A stretch of 64,000 nucleotides of DNA from AP-15 sp963747735. Its GTDB lineage: Bacteria > Pseudomonadota > Alphaproteobacteria > ATCC43930 > CGMCC-115725. This document shows positions 42,427-51,675 of this stretch, one piece after another (the first letter of the stretch is position 1; the number at the start of each line of letters is the position of its first letter). The stretch covers positions 620,001 through 684,000 of the forward strand of contig CAVVGE010000019.1 of the NCBI GenBank assembly GCA_963747735.1. The letters are read 5' to 3'. Under the pieces are notes generated by a model. The model saw only the letters and a program-made list of their open reading frames with translations, was not told the DNA's origin and made no database searches. The position numbers and the translations under genes were made by a program.

Positions 42427-42482
42427 GACATTGTCGGCCGGACATTGTCGGCCGGACATTGTCGGCCGGACATTGTCGGCCG
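42427..42482. repeat. Four tandem perfect 14-bp repeats upstream of the tRNA-Tyr promoter and rlmB
   Basis: The unit GACATTGTCGGCCG is present four times without mismatch. Each unit contains the odd palindrome GACATTGTC next to a GGCC core. The array occupies the space between the minus-strand promoter for tRNA-Tyr and the plus-strand start of rlmB (20 bases away), so it could act as a set of operator sites for either or be a simple tandem duplication. Confidence 0.9.
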
Positions 42483-42502
42483 CACCGGGTAATACGGGTG
42501 CG

Positions 42503-43321
42503 ATGAAGAGCCGCCAAACCGCGCGCCGCCCAATCGCCAAACGAGCTGCCGCGCCGGGCGTTCCGCCGGTCGGCGAGCGCTGGATCTATGGCCGCCACGC
42601 GGTAGCCGCAGCGCTCGCCAACCCCGAGCGGCGCTGGCGCCGGCTCGCAACGCTCGCGGGCCAGGAGGCCGAAGCCAAGCGGTTGGCCGAAACCGCGGCG
42701 GCGCAGCACCTCGGCCCCGCGGAGGTCGAGCTTCGCGACCGCGCCGGATTTGCCGAGATCCTGCCCGAGGGCGCGGTGCATCAGGGACTGGCGCTGATGG
42801 TCGAGCCGCTCCCCAGCCGCGACCTCGACGATGTGCTCCGCCGAGGCGTGCCGCCGGGCGGCCGATCGGTCATCGTGGTCCTCGACCAGGTCAGCGATCC
42901 GCACAATGTCGGCGCGGTGCTGCGTTCGGCGGCCGGGTTCGGCGCAAGCGCCGTCGTCATCGGCCATGCCGCGCCGCCGGTCAGCGGGGTGCTGGCCAAG
43001 GCCGCCTCGGGCGCGCTCGAAACCGTGCCGCTAATCCGTGCCGGCAACATCGCCGGCGCGCTCGACCGCCTGAAGGCTGCGGGATTTTGGATCTGCGGCC
43101 TCGACGAAGCGGCATCGCCGACGCTGGCCCAGCTCGATCTCGGCGACCGCGTCGGCCTCGTGCTCGGCTCCGAAGGGGTGGGAATGCGCCGGCTGGTGCG
43201 CGAGCACTGCGACTATCTCGCCCGGCTGCCGACCAGCCCCGTGCAGCCGACGCTCAACGTCTCGAACGCCGCCGCCGTCGCGCTTTACGAGCTCGCCCGC
43301 GACCGCGCCGCCCAGCGGTAG
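42503..43321 (+). CDS. rlmB: 23S rRNA (guanosine-2'-O-)methyltransferase RlmB / TrmH family
   Basis: A SPOUT-fold methyltransferase of 272 residues. After a basic N-terminal tail comes a substrate-binding domain (WIYGRHAVAAALANPERR) and the catalytic domain with the three family motifs: VVLDQVSDPHNVGAVLRSA (near residue 128), GLVLGSEGVGMRRLV (near 215) and PTLNVSNAAAVALYEL at the end. RlmB methylates G2251 of 23S rRNA; some members modify other RNAs, so exact target is inferred. It is divergent from the tRNA-Tyr unit. Confidence 0.88.
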   Translation: MKSRQTARRPIAKRAAAPGVPPVGERWIYGRHAVAAALANPERRWRRLATLAGQEAEAKRLAETAAAQHLGPAEVELRDRAGFAEILPEGAVHQGLALMVEPLPSRDLDDVLRRGVPPGGRSVIVVLDQVSDPHNVGAVLRSAAGFGASAVVIGHAAPPVSGVLAKAASGALETVPLIRAGNIAGALDRLKAAGFWICGLDEAASPTLAQLDLGDRVGLVLGSEGVGMRRLVREHCDYLARLPTSPVQPTLNVSNAAAVALYELARDRAAQR

Positions 43322-43323
43322 GG

Positions 43324-44502
43324 TCAGCCGCGCAGGCTCGGCCGGTAGCCCTTGCGCGGATATTCTTCCCAATACTGACGAAAGCCGCGGCTCGTAGCCT
43401 CCTGGTGCGGGTGGGCGCGCAGCCGGTCGAGATCGATATCGATGCCGAGGCCGGGGCTCGTCGGCAGGTCGATCCAGCCGTCCTCGACCGTCAACGGCTG
43501 CGTCGCGATCTCGGCGCACAAATCCTGGAAATTTACGAAATACTCGGCGATGCGGAAGTTGGGAATGACCGCCGAGAGATGCACGGTCGCGGCGAGCCCG
43601 ACCAGCGTGCTGTTGTAATTGTGCGGGGCCAGCACGACGGCCTGCGGCTGGGCCATCGCGGCAATATCGAGCATCGCGGTGATGCCGCCGACGACGCAGA
43701 TATCGGGGTTCAAGATGTCGGCCGCACGCTTGGCGAGGCATTCGAAAAACGCCTCCTTGGTCGAGATCGCCTCGCCGGTGACGATCGGGATCGGCACGTT
43801 GCGCCGCACCTCGGCGACGAGGTCGATATTCTCGCTGAGGCACGGCTCCTCGTACCAGTCGATGTCCAATTCTGCCAACCGCCGGCCGATGCGGATCGCG
43901 TGGGCCGGCGAAAAGCGGCGATGCGCTTCGATCAGCAATTCGAAATCGGGGCCGAGCGCCTCGCGCATCGCCGTGACATAGGCGATCGCGAAATCCTCGT
44001 CGCGGCGATCGACAAATGTGCGCCACGGCCCGGGGAACGGATCGAACTTGGCGGCGGTGAAGCCCATCCTTTTGACCGCCAGCCCGCGCTCGACCCCTTC
44101 CTCGATCGTGGCGCCGCGCGACCAGCCATTGGCGTAGACGCGAATGCGCTCGCGCGAGGCGCCGCCGATCAAATTGTAGACCGGCAGCCCGGTATGCTTG
44201 CCGAGAATGTCCCAGGAGGCGATCTCGACGGCGCTCCACGCCGCGAGCAGCTCCAATGAATTGCGCCGGATCGCAAAATCGTCGAACAGGATCTGGCCGG
44301 TGTGTCGGATGTTGAAGACGCTGCGCCCGATCACCTGCGGCGCCATCGCGCGCACGCATTCGGCAACGACCGTTTCCTTGCCGTGCGTCACATAGGCCTC
44401 GCCCCAGCCATAGAGGCCGTCCGCGGTCTCGACCCGGCAGAACAGCAAATCCTTCGAGCTGCCGGTGCCGAGGATAAATGATTCGATGCGGGCGATCTTC
44501 AT
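43324..44502 (-). CDS. Enolase-superfamily (mandelate racemase/galactonate dehydratase-like) enzyme
   Basis: The 392-residue product has the two-domain architecture of the superfamily: an N-terminal capping domain (ETADGLYGWGEAYV) and a barrel with metal ligands. LLIEAHRRF (Glu plus the His base, as in galactonate dehydratase), DWYEEPC and VTGEA provide the three carboxylates, and LAPHNYNS holds the second catalytic His. Probable reaction is dehydration of an acid sugar; substrate unknown. It converges on rlmB, two bases from its stop. Confidence 0.85.
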   Translation of the reverse strand: MKIARIESFILGTGSSKDLLFCRVETADGLYGWGEAYVTHGKETVVAECVRAMAPQVIGRSVFNIRHTGQILFDDFAIRRNSLELLAAWSAVEIASWDILGKHTGLPVYNLIGGASRERIRVYANGWSRGATIEEGVERGLAVKRMGFTAAKFDPFPGPWRTFVDRRDEDFAIAYVTAMREALGPDFELLIEAHRRFSPAHAIRIGRRLAELDIDWYEEPCLSENIDLVAEVRRNVPIPIVTGEAISTKEAFFECLAKRAADILNPDICVVGGITAMLDIAAMAQPQAVVLAPHNYNSTLVGLAATVHLSAVIPNFRIAEYFVNFQDLCAEIATQPLTVEDGWIDLPTSPGLGIDIDLDRLRAHPHQEATSRGFRQYWEEYPRKGYRPSLRG

Positions 44503-44707
44503 GGCGGGCTCTCGACAACCAAAATCAGGAGAAGCGCCGCAGATTTAGCACCGAGGCCGGCGGCGGCACCAGACCTGGCTCGACAGAGTTCTTGACAAAT
44601 AGGAACGAACGCGGCACAAGGTTGCTCCGCTCACGGGAGCCCACGGTGACCGGGGGACGACAATTTGGGTGTTAGGCGCAGCGTGGTACACGCCACCCCT
44701 CTTTTCG

Positions 44708-45049
44708 ATGACATCCATCGACGAGCTTGCCAACGAATACTTCAAACAGTCAGAGACAGATCACATTGTCTTGCCGCAGCTTTCTGTCGCAGCTCGACGG
44801 TGGCTCGGTGCCCGCACGGCGGAAGAGACTCAGTCTATAACCTTGGAGCTGCTTCGACGTCTGTACGAGAAAGGGCTGAGGCCGGGCGATTATTGGGGTG
44901 ACAATACGTCTATTGGCCCGACGAGGGCTGCCGGGCGATGCTCGACCGGATCGAGCGGGAATGGGCCGCGGCCGGCGAGGACCCCAATCTGGGCGAGCCG
45001 ATCTGCTGGCTCGCGCGGCCTGACAAACAGGCCCGACAAACAGGATTGA
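44708..45049 (+). pseudogene. Small hypothetical gene broken by a frameshift near 44903
   Basis: From the ATG at 44708 the product reads MTSIDELANEYFKQSETDHI and on to GLRPGDYWGD; then the frame loses coherence. The next frame continues with YVYWPDEGCRAMLDRIERE then AAGEDPNLGEPICWLARPD, which fits as the natural continuation. One base appears to be missing near 44900-44906. The end of the protein is unclear: in this frame the stop is at 45049, and a short tandem duplication (GACAAACAGG twice) lies just before it. Family not recognised. Confidence 0.55.
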
Positions 45050-45055
45050 GCGGCG

Positions 45056-47485
45056 TCAGCCGCGGGTGGCCGGACGGGTGTCGAGGGCGTGGCGGATGGC
45101 GCGGCCCAGCGCTTCGAGCCGGTAGGGCTTGCGCAGGATCGGCAAGCCCGCTTCGGCAAGGTTGGCGGCTTTGGCATAGCCGCTCGTCAGCAACACCGCG
45201 AGCCTTGGAAAGTCCTGCTTGATCCGCAAGGCCAACCCGACACCGTCGAGATCGCCCGGCATCACCACATCGCTGAAGACGAGGTCGACCGCTTCACCCG
45301 AAGCGAGCCGGGACAGCGCCGCGGCGGCGCTGTCGGCATGGACGACATGGTAGCCGAGCTCTTCGAGCAGCATACCGGCGACTTCGTCGACCTCCGGGTT
45401 GTCTTCGACAAGGAGGATCGTTTCGCTGCCGGTTTGCAGCTCGGCGCCCGCAGCGACGGTGTCGGGCGCGGCGTCATCGAGCGCAAGGCTGCGGCTGCGC
45501 GGCACATAGATCGTTACCGTGGCGCCCTTGCCCGGCTCGCTGGAGATCGCCGCAGTACCGCCCGATTGACGGGCGAACCCGTAAACCTGCGCCAGACCGA
45601 GCCCGGTGCCTTGCTCGCGTTGCTTGGTCGTAAAGAAAGGCTCGAATACTTTGCTCAAAAGCTCCGGCTCGACGCCGCAACCGGTATCGGCCACGCTCAG
45701 CGCGACAAATTCGCCGAGGAGGCCTTCGGAGGTTTCGTCGGCATGCAGCCGGGTATTTTTTGCGGTGATCCTGATGGTGCCGCCATCCGGCATCGCATCG
45801 CGCGCGTTGACGACGAGATTGACCAGCGCCAGCTCCAATTCGGTGATATCGACCGTGACGGGCCAGGCCGTGCGGCGGATATCGATCGTCAATTTGATGT
45901 CGCCGCGCGCCGAGCTGGTCAGCACATCGCCAAAGGCGGACAGCCGGTCGCGCAGATGAACGACCGTCGGATTGAGCGGTTGCCGGCGCGAAAACGCCAA
46001 TAGCTGACGGGTCAGGCTTTCGCCGCGCGCCGCAGCGAGCTCGATCGCCTCGACGGCGCGCAGATCGGCCGCCTGGCTCAAACGGCGCCGCAAGGTTTCG
46101 GCATTGCCGCTGACCACCATCAGCATGTTGTTGAAATCGTGAGCGACGCCGCCGGTCAACTGGCCCAGCGCCTCCATCTTTTGCGATTGCGCCAGCTGCT
46201 GCTGAGCGCGCCGCAGCCGCTCTGCCGCGTCGCGGCGTTCGGTCACGTCACGGGTGATCACGGCAAACCCGATCAGCGCGCCGGTCTCGTCCCGGATCGC
46301 ATCGATGAGCACATCGGCAAAAAACAGCGAGCCGTCCTTGCGCACCCGCCAACCCTGGGTCTCGAAGGTGCCGGCCCGCGCAGCGGCCCCGAGCACCCGG
46401 CCAGGCACACCAGCGGCGCGGTCGGCGGGGGTGTAGAACACCGAAAAATGCTGCCCCAGGATTTCTTGCTGGGTATAGCCCTTGATCCGTTGGGCGCCGG
46501 CGTTCCAGCTCGACACGATCCCCTTCGGGTCGAGCCGAAAAAGCGCGTAGTCGGTCACCGCATCGACCAGCAGGCGAAATTGCCGCTCACTTTCGCGCAA
46601 CGCCTCGCCCGCCGCCTTTTCGGCCGTGACGTGGCGGCCGATGACATAGATCAGCCCCTGCTCGACGGCCATCGTCCAGGCGATCCAGCGCCACGAGCCG
46701 TCGCGATGGCGAAAGCGGTTCTCCATTCGCACCGTCGGCGTCCCGGCGGCAAGCCGGGCACGGCCGGCCATTGCGTGCGCCGCATCGTCGGGATGACGCA
46801 GCTGGCTGACGTGCATCTTTTTAACTTCGTCTTCGCGCCAGCCGAGAAGCCGGGTCCAAGCCGGGTTGATGCTGATGAAATAGCCGTCGAAATTGGAGAC
46901 GCCGAGCAGATCCTCGGACACCTGCCAGATGCGGTCGCGCTCGAGCGTGCGATGCGCGACCTCGGCTTCGAGGCTGTCGTTGAGGCGGCGCAGCGTCGCC
47001 TCGTTGCGCACCCGTTCGGTGGTTTCGATGCAGGTGGTCAGAACACCGCCGATCCCGTTTGCCGTGGTCTCGTCGGGGATCGGGCTGTAGCTGATCGTAA
47101 ACCGCGCTTCCTCCGCAGCGCCCTCGGGGCGCACGGCCCAGGCATGGTCTTCCTCGAAAAAGGCGCAGCGCTCGCCCCGCAGGATCGCTTCGTTCAGCGG
47201 CCCCAGCTCGGCGTAGATTTCGGACCAGACCTCCCGCAGCGGGCGGCCGAGCGCCGCGGGATGCTTGTCGCGCAGGATCGCGCGATAGGCGTCGTTGTAG
47301 AGCAGGATCAGCTCCGGTCCCCACCGGATCGCCATCGGAAAACCCGAGGCGAGGATCATGGCGAGGCTGAGCTTGAGGCTCTGTCTCCAGGCTGCGGTGC
47401 TGCCGAGCGGAGTCGTCGACCAATCTTTTTCGCGAATAAGCCGCGCCATTTCTCCGGAATGGCCGACAAGGCTGGAGATGCTCAT
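45056..47485 (-). CDS. Hybrid sensor histidine kinase with three PAS domains and a C-terminal receiver
   Basis: The 809-residue cytosolic kinase has no transmembrane segment. In order: an N-terminal PAS-like domain (about 30-165; GPELILLYNDAYRAIL), a second PAS (about 190-310; NFDGYFISINPAWTRLLGW), a third PAS (about 315-430; FRLDPKGIVSSWNAGAQRIK), a HisKA domain with the phospho-acceptor in GGVAHDFNNML near residue 450, a HATPase domain (NLVVNARDAM N box; VADTGCGVEP; EQGTGLGLAQVYG), and a receiver domain with phospho-acceptor Asp in VFSDVVMPGD near residue 737. Start at 47485 is inferred; the frame is open 24 codons upstream. No response-regulator gene is adjacent; it is divergent from the amidohydrolase gene. 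Confidence 0.88.
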   Translation of the reverse strand: MSISSLVGHSGEMARLIREKDWSTTPLGSTAAWRQSLKLSLAMILASGFPMAIRWGPELILLYNDAYRAILRDKHPAALGRPLREVWSEIYAELGPLNEAILRGERCAFFEEDHAWAVRPEGAAEEARFTISYSPIPDETTANGIGGVLTTCIETTERVRNEATLRRLNDSLEAEVAHRTLERDRIWQVSEDLLGVSNFDGYFISINPAWTRLLGWREDEVKKMHVSQLRHPDDAAHAMAGRARLAAGTPTVRMENRFRHRDGSWRWIAWTMAVEQGLIYVIGRHVTAEKAAGEALRESERQFRLLVDAVTDYALFRLDPKGIVSSWNAGAQRIKGYTQQEILGQHFSVFYTPADRAAGVPGRVLGAAARAGTFETQGWRVRKDGSLFFADVLIDAIRDETGALIGFAVITRDVTERRDAAERLRRAQQQLAQSQKMEALGQLTGGVAHDFNNMLMVVSGNAETLRRRLSQAADLRAVEAIELAAARGESLTRQLLAFSRRQPLNPTVVHLRDRLSAFGDVLTSSARGDIKLTIDIRRTAWPVTVDITELELALVNLVVNARDAMPDGGTIRITAKNTRLHADETSEGLLGEFVALSVADTGCGVEPELLSKVFEPFFTTKQREQGTGLGLAQVYGFARQSGGTAAISSEPGKGATVTIYVPRSRSLALDDAAPDTVAAGAELQTGSETILLVEDNPEVDEVAGMLLEELGYHVVHADSAAAALSRLASGEAVDLVFSDVVMPGDLDGVGLALRIKQDFPRLAVLLTSGYAKAANLAEAGLPILRKPYRLEALGRAIRHALDTRPATRG

Positions 47486-47604
47486 CAACCCAAAGCTAAA
47501 ACATCGCGGCGAAGCGGAAAAGGCGAATCGGCCGGCAATGATGTCCATCGCCACCATCGCGTGCTACAACGCGCATGCGACACGGGATCGAGGAGCCCTC
47601 GGCG

Positions 47605-48969
47605 ATGAAGATTTTTGTGCGTTGCGGCCGGTTGTTCACCGGGCGCGAGGACGAGGCGCGGAGCGGCGAAACCTTGGTCTTCGGCGAAGACGGGGTGCTC
47701 GACCATGTCGGGCCCGACAGCGCGGCGCCCGCCCGGTCCCGCGGCGATCGGGTCATCGATTATTCCGGGTATTTCGTGATGCCGGGGCTGATCGACGTCC
47801 ATACACACCTCGCCTATGGCAACGCCAAGAGCGAAGAAGACATTGACCTCTATGGCCCGCTCGAGTTCCGCGCGCTGCGCGGGATGTTCTTTGCCCAGCA
47901 GGTCGCTGCCGCCGGCTTTACTGCGATCTGCTCGCCGGGCGACGCCGGCCAGGTCAGCCTCTCGATCCGCAACGCGGTGCGCGCCGGCCTGTTCGACGGG
48001 CCACGGGTGATGGCGGCGGGGCGTTATCTGACGACGCATCAGGGTTTGACCGACTGGTATCCCACTTGGATCGGCGCCCCCGAAACCTCGATCGGCAAGC
48101 TCGTCACTACCAACGCCGAAGCAGTCGAAGAAATCCGCAAACAAGTCAAGGACGGCGTCGATTGCATCAAGATCGCGCTCGACGGCATCCAAAGACGCGA
48201 CAATGGCGAGCTGGTTGCTGCTTTCACTCAGGAAGAAACCGAGATCATGGTGCGTGAAACACACCGCCTCGGCAAACCGGCGATCGCCCATGCGCGAGGG
48301 CGCGAGGCGACGCTTTATGCCGCGCGCAGCGGTGTCGACCTGATCTTTCACGCCAATCATCTGGACGACGAATGCATCGAGGCGATGCTCGCGACCGGCA
48401 GCGCCTTGTGCCCGACGATGACCCACCCGCGCAACACGATCGACTTCACCCAGCCGCACGAGCCCGCCTACGCCAAGGGGCGGCCCGAGAATGCGCAGCG
48501 CGAATATGAGATCGGCTGCGTCAATTGGAAAAAGGCGCGCGCCCGCGGCGTCCCGATGATGACCGGCACCGATACCGGTTTTGCCGTCACCCCCTATGGC
48601 GAATGGCATGCGCGCGAGCTCGAGCTCTTTGTCGACGACCTCGGCTTTACTCCGGCGGCAGCGTTGCGGGCGGCGACCGAAACCAACGCCCGGTTCATCC
48701 GCGGCCATCGCATCGGCGTGCTGGAGCCCGGCCATATGGCCGATTTTGTCGCGCTCGACGCCTCGCCCCTCGCCGATGTCGCCGTGCTCCAGGACAAGAG
48801 CCGGATCCGCGCCGTTCATATCGGCGGCAAGCAGATCCATATCGCCGAGCGCCCCTATGACCCGCGTCAGGTCACCGATTTCGCGCTCTCCAGCTGGACC
48901 GACCTCTATACGCGGGCGCGGGTCGCCGAGCTGCGCCGGCAGCGTCCGCATCTCGCCGCCGCCGAATAG
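47605..48969 (+). CDS. Amidohydrolase-superfamily protein (imidazolonepropionase/prolidase-like)
   Basis: The 454-residue product (ATG at 47605, with GAGGAG upstream; an in-frame ATG ten codons earlier at 47575 is possible) has the metal-site motifs of the superfamily: MPGLIDVHTHLAY (HxH), KIALDG with a possible carboxylated lysine, IAHARG and FHANH histidines, and MTGTDTGF with the catalytic Asp. A substrate cannot be assigned. The flanking beta-rich composite domain and the C-terminal GHMADFVALD are typical. Divergent from the histidine kinase, sharing a ~120-base promoter region. Confidence 0.85.
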   Translation: MKIFVRCGRLFTGREDEARSGETLVFGEDGVLDHVGPDSAAPARSRGDRVIDYSGYFVMPGLIDVHTHLAYGNAKSEEDIDLYGPLEFRALRGMFFAQQVAAAGFTAICSPGDAGQVSLSIRNAVRAGLFDGPRVMAAGRYLTTHQGLTDWYPTWIGAPETSIGKLVTTNAEAVEEIRKQVKDGVDCIKIALDGIQRRDNGELVAAFTQEETEIMVRETHRLGKPAIAHARGREATLYAARSGVDLIFHANHLDDECIEAMLATGSALCPTMTHPRNTIDFTQPHEPAYAKGRPENAQREYEIGCVNWKKARARGVPMMTGTDTGFAVTPYGEWHARELELFVDDLGFTPAAALRAATETNARFIRGHRIGVLEPGHMADFVALDASPLADVAVLQDKSRIRAVHIGGKQIHIAERPYDPRQVTDFALSSWTDLYTRARVAELRRQRPHLAAAE

Positions 48970-49153
48970 GACAGGGCGCATCGCGGCTGGGCCGGAGGAC
49001 GACTGCATACCAACGATTTGATACAACCGTCATCGGCCGGGTTCACGCGTTATCGGCCGGGTCACGCTTGGGCGACAATCGGGCGGGACGACCGAAGCTG
49101 ACGGCCCGACCGATCCGGCGGCAAATACCGCCGATTTGGCATATCGCGGCCGG

Positions 49154-50704
49154 TCAGCCGCGGCCGCTCCGCGGCGGTCCGGCGCCTACCAAGGGCAGCG
49201 CCAGGAAATGGCTGGTGCCGTGCCGGTTGATCAGCAGCAGCACGCTCTGCCGGTTTCCGGCGGCGGCTTCGGCAAGCCTGGCGAAGGCGGCGGCGGGCGA
49301 GGCGACATGTTGCCGGTCGATCGTCTCGATCACGTCGCCGGGCAGGATATCGAAGGCGGCGAGCGGGCTGCCGGGATCGATCGCCGTCACCACCACGCCG
49401 TCCACCTGACCGGGGAGGCGCAGCTGCCGGCGCCGGTCGTGCGTCAGCGGCGCCAGCTTGAGACCGGCTCCGAGCCGGGCGCGAGCGGCGGCATCCGGTT
49501 GGCCAATGCTCGGCTCGAGCTCGGCGACCGCCGAGCTCGCCGGCATTTCGCCGATCACCGGGCGCAGGCTGAGGTCGCGGCCGTGGCGCCACACCGTGAC
49601 CTCGGCGGGCTCGCCGATCGGCGTTTCGGCGACGATCAGCGGCAGGTCGCGCATGCGGGCGACGTCATGCCGGTCGACCTTGAGGATCACGTCGCCTTGC
49701 TCGATCCCGGCACGAGCGGCGGGGCCGCCCGGGCTCACTCCGGCGACGAGCGCCCCCGCCAGGTCGGCACGACCGAAGCTTTGTGCGATCTCGGGCGTCA
49801 CCTCCTGGATCTGCACGCCGAGCCAGCCGCGCCGGACCCGGCCGTTCTGCTCGAGCTGCTCGACCACCGGCTTGGCTAAATTCGCCGGGATCGCAAAGCC
49901 GATGCCGACCGAGCCGCCATTCGGCGAATAGATTGCGGTGTTGATGCCGATTACCGCGCCGTCGAGATTGAAGGTCGGGCCGCCCGAATTGCCGCGGTTG
50001 ATCGACGCGTCGATTTGCAGGAAATCGTCATAGGGGCCGGCGTGAATGTCGCGGCCGCGCGCCGAGACGATCCCGCTGCTGACCGTGTTGTCGAGGCCGA
50101 ACGGGTTGCCGATCGCCAACACCCAGTCGCCGACCCGGACCGCGTCGCTGTCGCCCCAGCGCACATAGGGGAGCGGTACGGGTGCATCGATCTTGAGGAG
50201 CGCTAAATCGGTCATTGAATCGCGGCCGATGATCCGCGCCGTGTGCTGGCTCATGTCGTTGAAGGTAACGGTCACCGCGTCCGCGTTTTCGAGGACGTGG
50301 TCGTCGGTCACGACATAGCCGCGCGGGTCGATGACAAAGCCCGAGCCCAGCGCCAGCCCCGGCAGGTTCGGCCCGCCCTTTTTCCGCTCCTGGTCGAAGA
50401 ACCGGCGCAGCATGTCGTCGAGGGTGGAGCGCGGCAAGCGACCCTCCGCCGCGGCGTGTCTTGCTTTCCCGGTATCGGGGTCCGGCTCCGCCAGCGCCGC
50501 CTTGTTCGGCCGCTGCAGCGCCGATACATTGACGACCGCCGGCAATACCGCCTGAACCAGCGGGGCAAAGCTCGGCACCGCCACGCTCGCCGTCTGCGGC
50601 TGCGCGCAGCCGGTCAAAACCAGGGCCACACCGAACAAGGCGGCGGCGAGGACGGCTCCGACCAACCTGTGCCGCTGCGACCTCACGATGCGCGCATCGC
50701 TCAT
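49154..50704 (-). CDS. HtrA/DegP-like serine protease, predicted lipoprotein
   Basis: The 516-residue product starts with a basic stretch and a hydrophobic segment ending in LTGC (lipobox, Cys33), so it is probably a membrane-anchored periplasmic lipoprotein. The trypsin-like domain has the catalytic His in VTDDHVLENA (near 133), Asp in MTDLALLKID (near 166) and Ser in GNSGGPT (near 239). Two PDZ domains follow (GVSPGGPAARAGIEQGDVIL; then AIDPGSPLAAFDILPGDVI). It resembles envelope-stress proteases. Upstream lies a 19-bp tandem repeat. Confidence 0.9.
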   Translation of the reverse strand: MSDARIVRSQRHRLVGAVLAAALFGVALVLTGCAQPQTASVAVPSFAPLVQAVLPAVVNVSALQRPNKAALAEPDPDTGKARHAAAEGRLPRSTLDDMLRRFFDQERKKGGPNLPGLALGSGFVIDPRGYVVTDDHVLENADAVTVTFNDMSQHTARIIGRDSMTDLALLKIDAPVPLPYVRWGDSDAVRVGDWVLAIGNPFGLDNTVSSGIVSARGRDIHAGPYDDFLQIDASINRGNSGGPTFNLDGAVIGINTAIYSPNGGSVGIGFAIPANLAKPVVEQLEQNGRVRRGWLGVQIQEVTPEIAQSFGRADLAGALVAGVSPGGPAARAGIEQGDVILKVDRHDVARMRDLPLIVAETPIGEPAEVTVWRHGRDLSLRPVIGEMPASSAVAELEPSIGQPDAAARARLGAGLKLAPLTHDRRRQLRLPGQVDGVVVTAIDPGSPLAAFDILPGDVIETIDRQHVASPAAAFARLAEAAAGNRQSVLLLINRHGTSHFLALPLVGAGPPRSGRG

Positions 50705-50771
50705 GTGCCCTCCGGCCCTTCCCGCCTGGCTCGCCCCTATCGTTCAGGATAGCGCGGATGCGGGTGCCATT

Positions 50772-50809
50772 GGGTTAATTCGGATTGGCTGGGTTAATTC
50801 AAATTGGCT
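50772..50809. repeat. Two tandem 19-bp repeats upstream of the HtrA-like gene
   Basis: GGGTTAATTCGGATTGGCT and GGGTTAATTCAAATTGGCT lie head to tail with two mismatches. They sit about 70-105 bases upstream of the protease start, in an AT-richer patch. On the minus strand TTGAAT and ATTAAC 17 bases apart could be a weak promoter. Confidence 0.75.
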
Positions 50810-50937
50810 CGGCGCGGAGAGCCGCCGGGCTCAGCCTCGAGCTTGGTCCGCGCCCGGCCGCACTGCCCCCGAGTGGGGTTCGCGCACATTCCGAGTTCGA
50901 TACGGCGGCCCCGCTGCTCCGGGCGGTTTCGGCGGTT

Positions 50938-51141
50938 TCAATAGCCTTCGCGCTCGAGCCGCTTGCGCAGCATCTTGCGATGCCGCCGGATCGCCTCGGC
51001 TTTTTCGCGCACCCGGCGTTCCGACGGCTTTTCATAAGCGCGCCGCCGCTTCATCTCGCGAAAGGTGCCTTCGCGCTGCATCTTTTTCTTTAACGCTCGC
51101 AATGCCGAATTCATATCGTTGTCACGCACGAAGACTTGCAT
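50938..51141 (-). CDS. rpsU: 30S ribosomal protein S21
   Basis: S21 assists initiation near the anti-Shine-Dalgarno region. The ATG at 51141 (MQVFVRDNDMNSALRALKKK) gives 67 residues with the basic C-terminus RREKAEAIRRHRKMLRKRLE-type typical of the family. The longer open frame upstream is unconserved. It stands alone, outside the large ribosomal cluster. Confidence 0.95.
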   Translation of the reverse strand: MQVFVRDNDMNSALRALKKKMQREGTFREMKRRRAYEKPSERRVREKAEAIRRHRKMLRKRLEREGY

Positions 51142-51220
51142 CAGCGCTGGCCCTTTGCCTTGTTCCGGATTGCATTCGACGGGCCGCACGCGAACCCCGT
51201 CGCGCGACGGCTCCCCAAGC

Positions 51221-51415
51221 TTACAGCTTGCCGACCCCGGGCACAAGCCACGGCCGGTGCGGCCCTTCGCTCGGCGTCGCTTCGCAATCGATATTCGGGG
51301 GCGCGAGCGCACCCTTCCGGTCCGCCCAGGCGCGCGTCTCGGCGACTCCGGTTGGATCATGGGCCTCTGCCCATATTCTAAACCCGCTGAGCCGATTATT
51401 GATCGCGATGGTCAT
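51221..51415 (-). CDS. Hypothetical small protein
   Basis: A 64-residue ORF starting MTIAINNRLSGFRIWAEAHD with an AAGGAAGG site upstream at a spacing of about nine bases. Composition is normal for a soluble protein (Trp/Pro-containing C-terminus). No family recognised. It lies 79 bases upstream of rpsU on the same strand and could be co-transcribed with it. Confidence 0.45.
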   Translation of the reverse strand: MTIAINNRLSGFRIWAEAHDPTGVAETRAWADRKGALAPPNIDCEATPSEGPHRPWLVPGVGKL

Positions 51416-51579
51416 GAACGTCACCCTTCCTTGTTCAGCACACAACCCTCGTATAGATGGGGACAAGATCATGAATTACTAGATCATGATTCGCCGCCGA
51501 AAAATATCTCCAACAGCTCTTTTCAGAAAACACTCGGCGCCGGGATGAGTTGGCGAGCGCAGCTTAACCGCCCTGATTT

Positions 51580-51675
51580 TCACCAGACCGCCCGATAGGC
51601 GGCGAACGCTACAACCATCAAGACGACGAAAACGGGAATGACGATCGGGGGAACGAACCAGCCTTTCAACTGCAT
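51580..51675 (-). CDS. Small single-span membrane protein (31 aa)
   Basis: The ORF encodes MQLKGWFVPPIVIPVFVVLM then VVAFAAYRAVW: a short N-terminus, one hydrophobic helix of about 20 residues, and a basic tail. A strong GAGGAGAT ribosome-binding site, formed by the last codons of the Sel1-repeat gene, lies directly before its ATG, and it overlaps that gene by 10 bases. The pair is probably translationally coupled. No known family recognised. Confidence 0.55.
   Translation of the reverse strand: MQLKGWFVPPIVIPVFVVLMVVAFAAYRAVW

Noticed and set aside
42338..42967. 209-codon minus-strand frame through tRNA-Tyr and rlmB
   Set aside because: It reads through a tRNA gene and the tandem repeat and is antisense to conserved rlmB.
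44592..44620. TTGACA at 44592 as a promoter for the small gene at 44.7 kb
   Set aside because: No acceptable -10 box at 16-18 bases.
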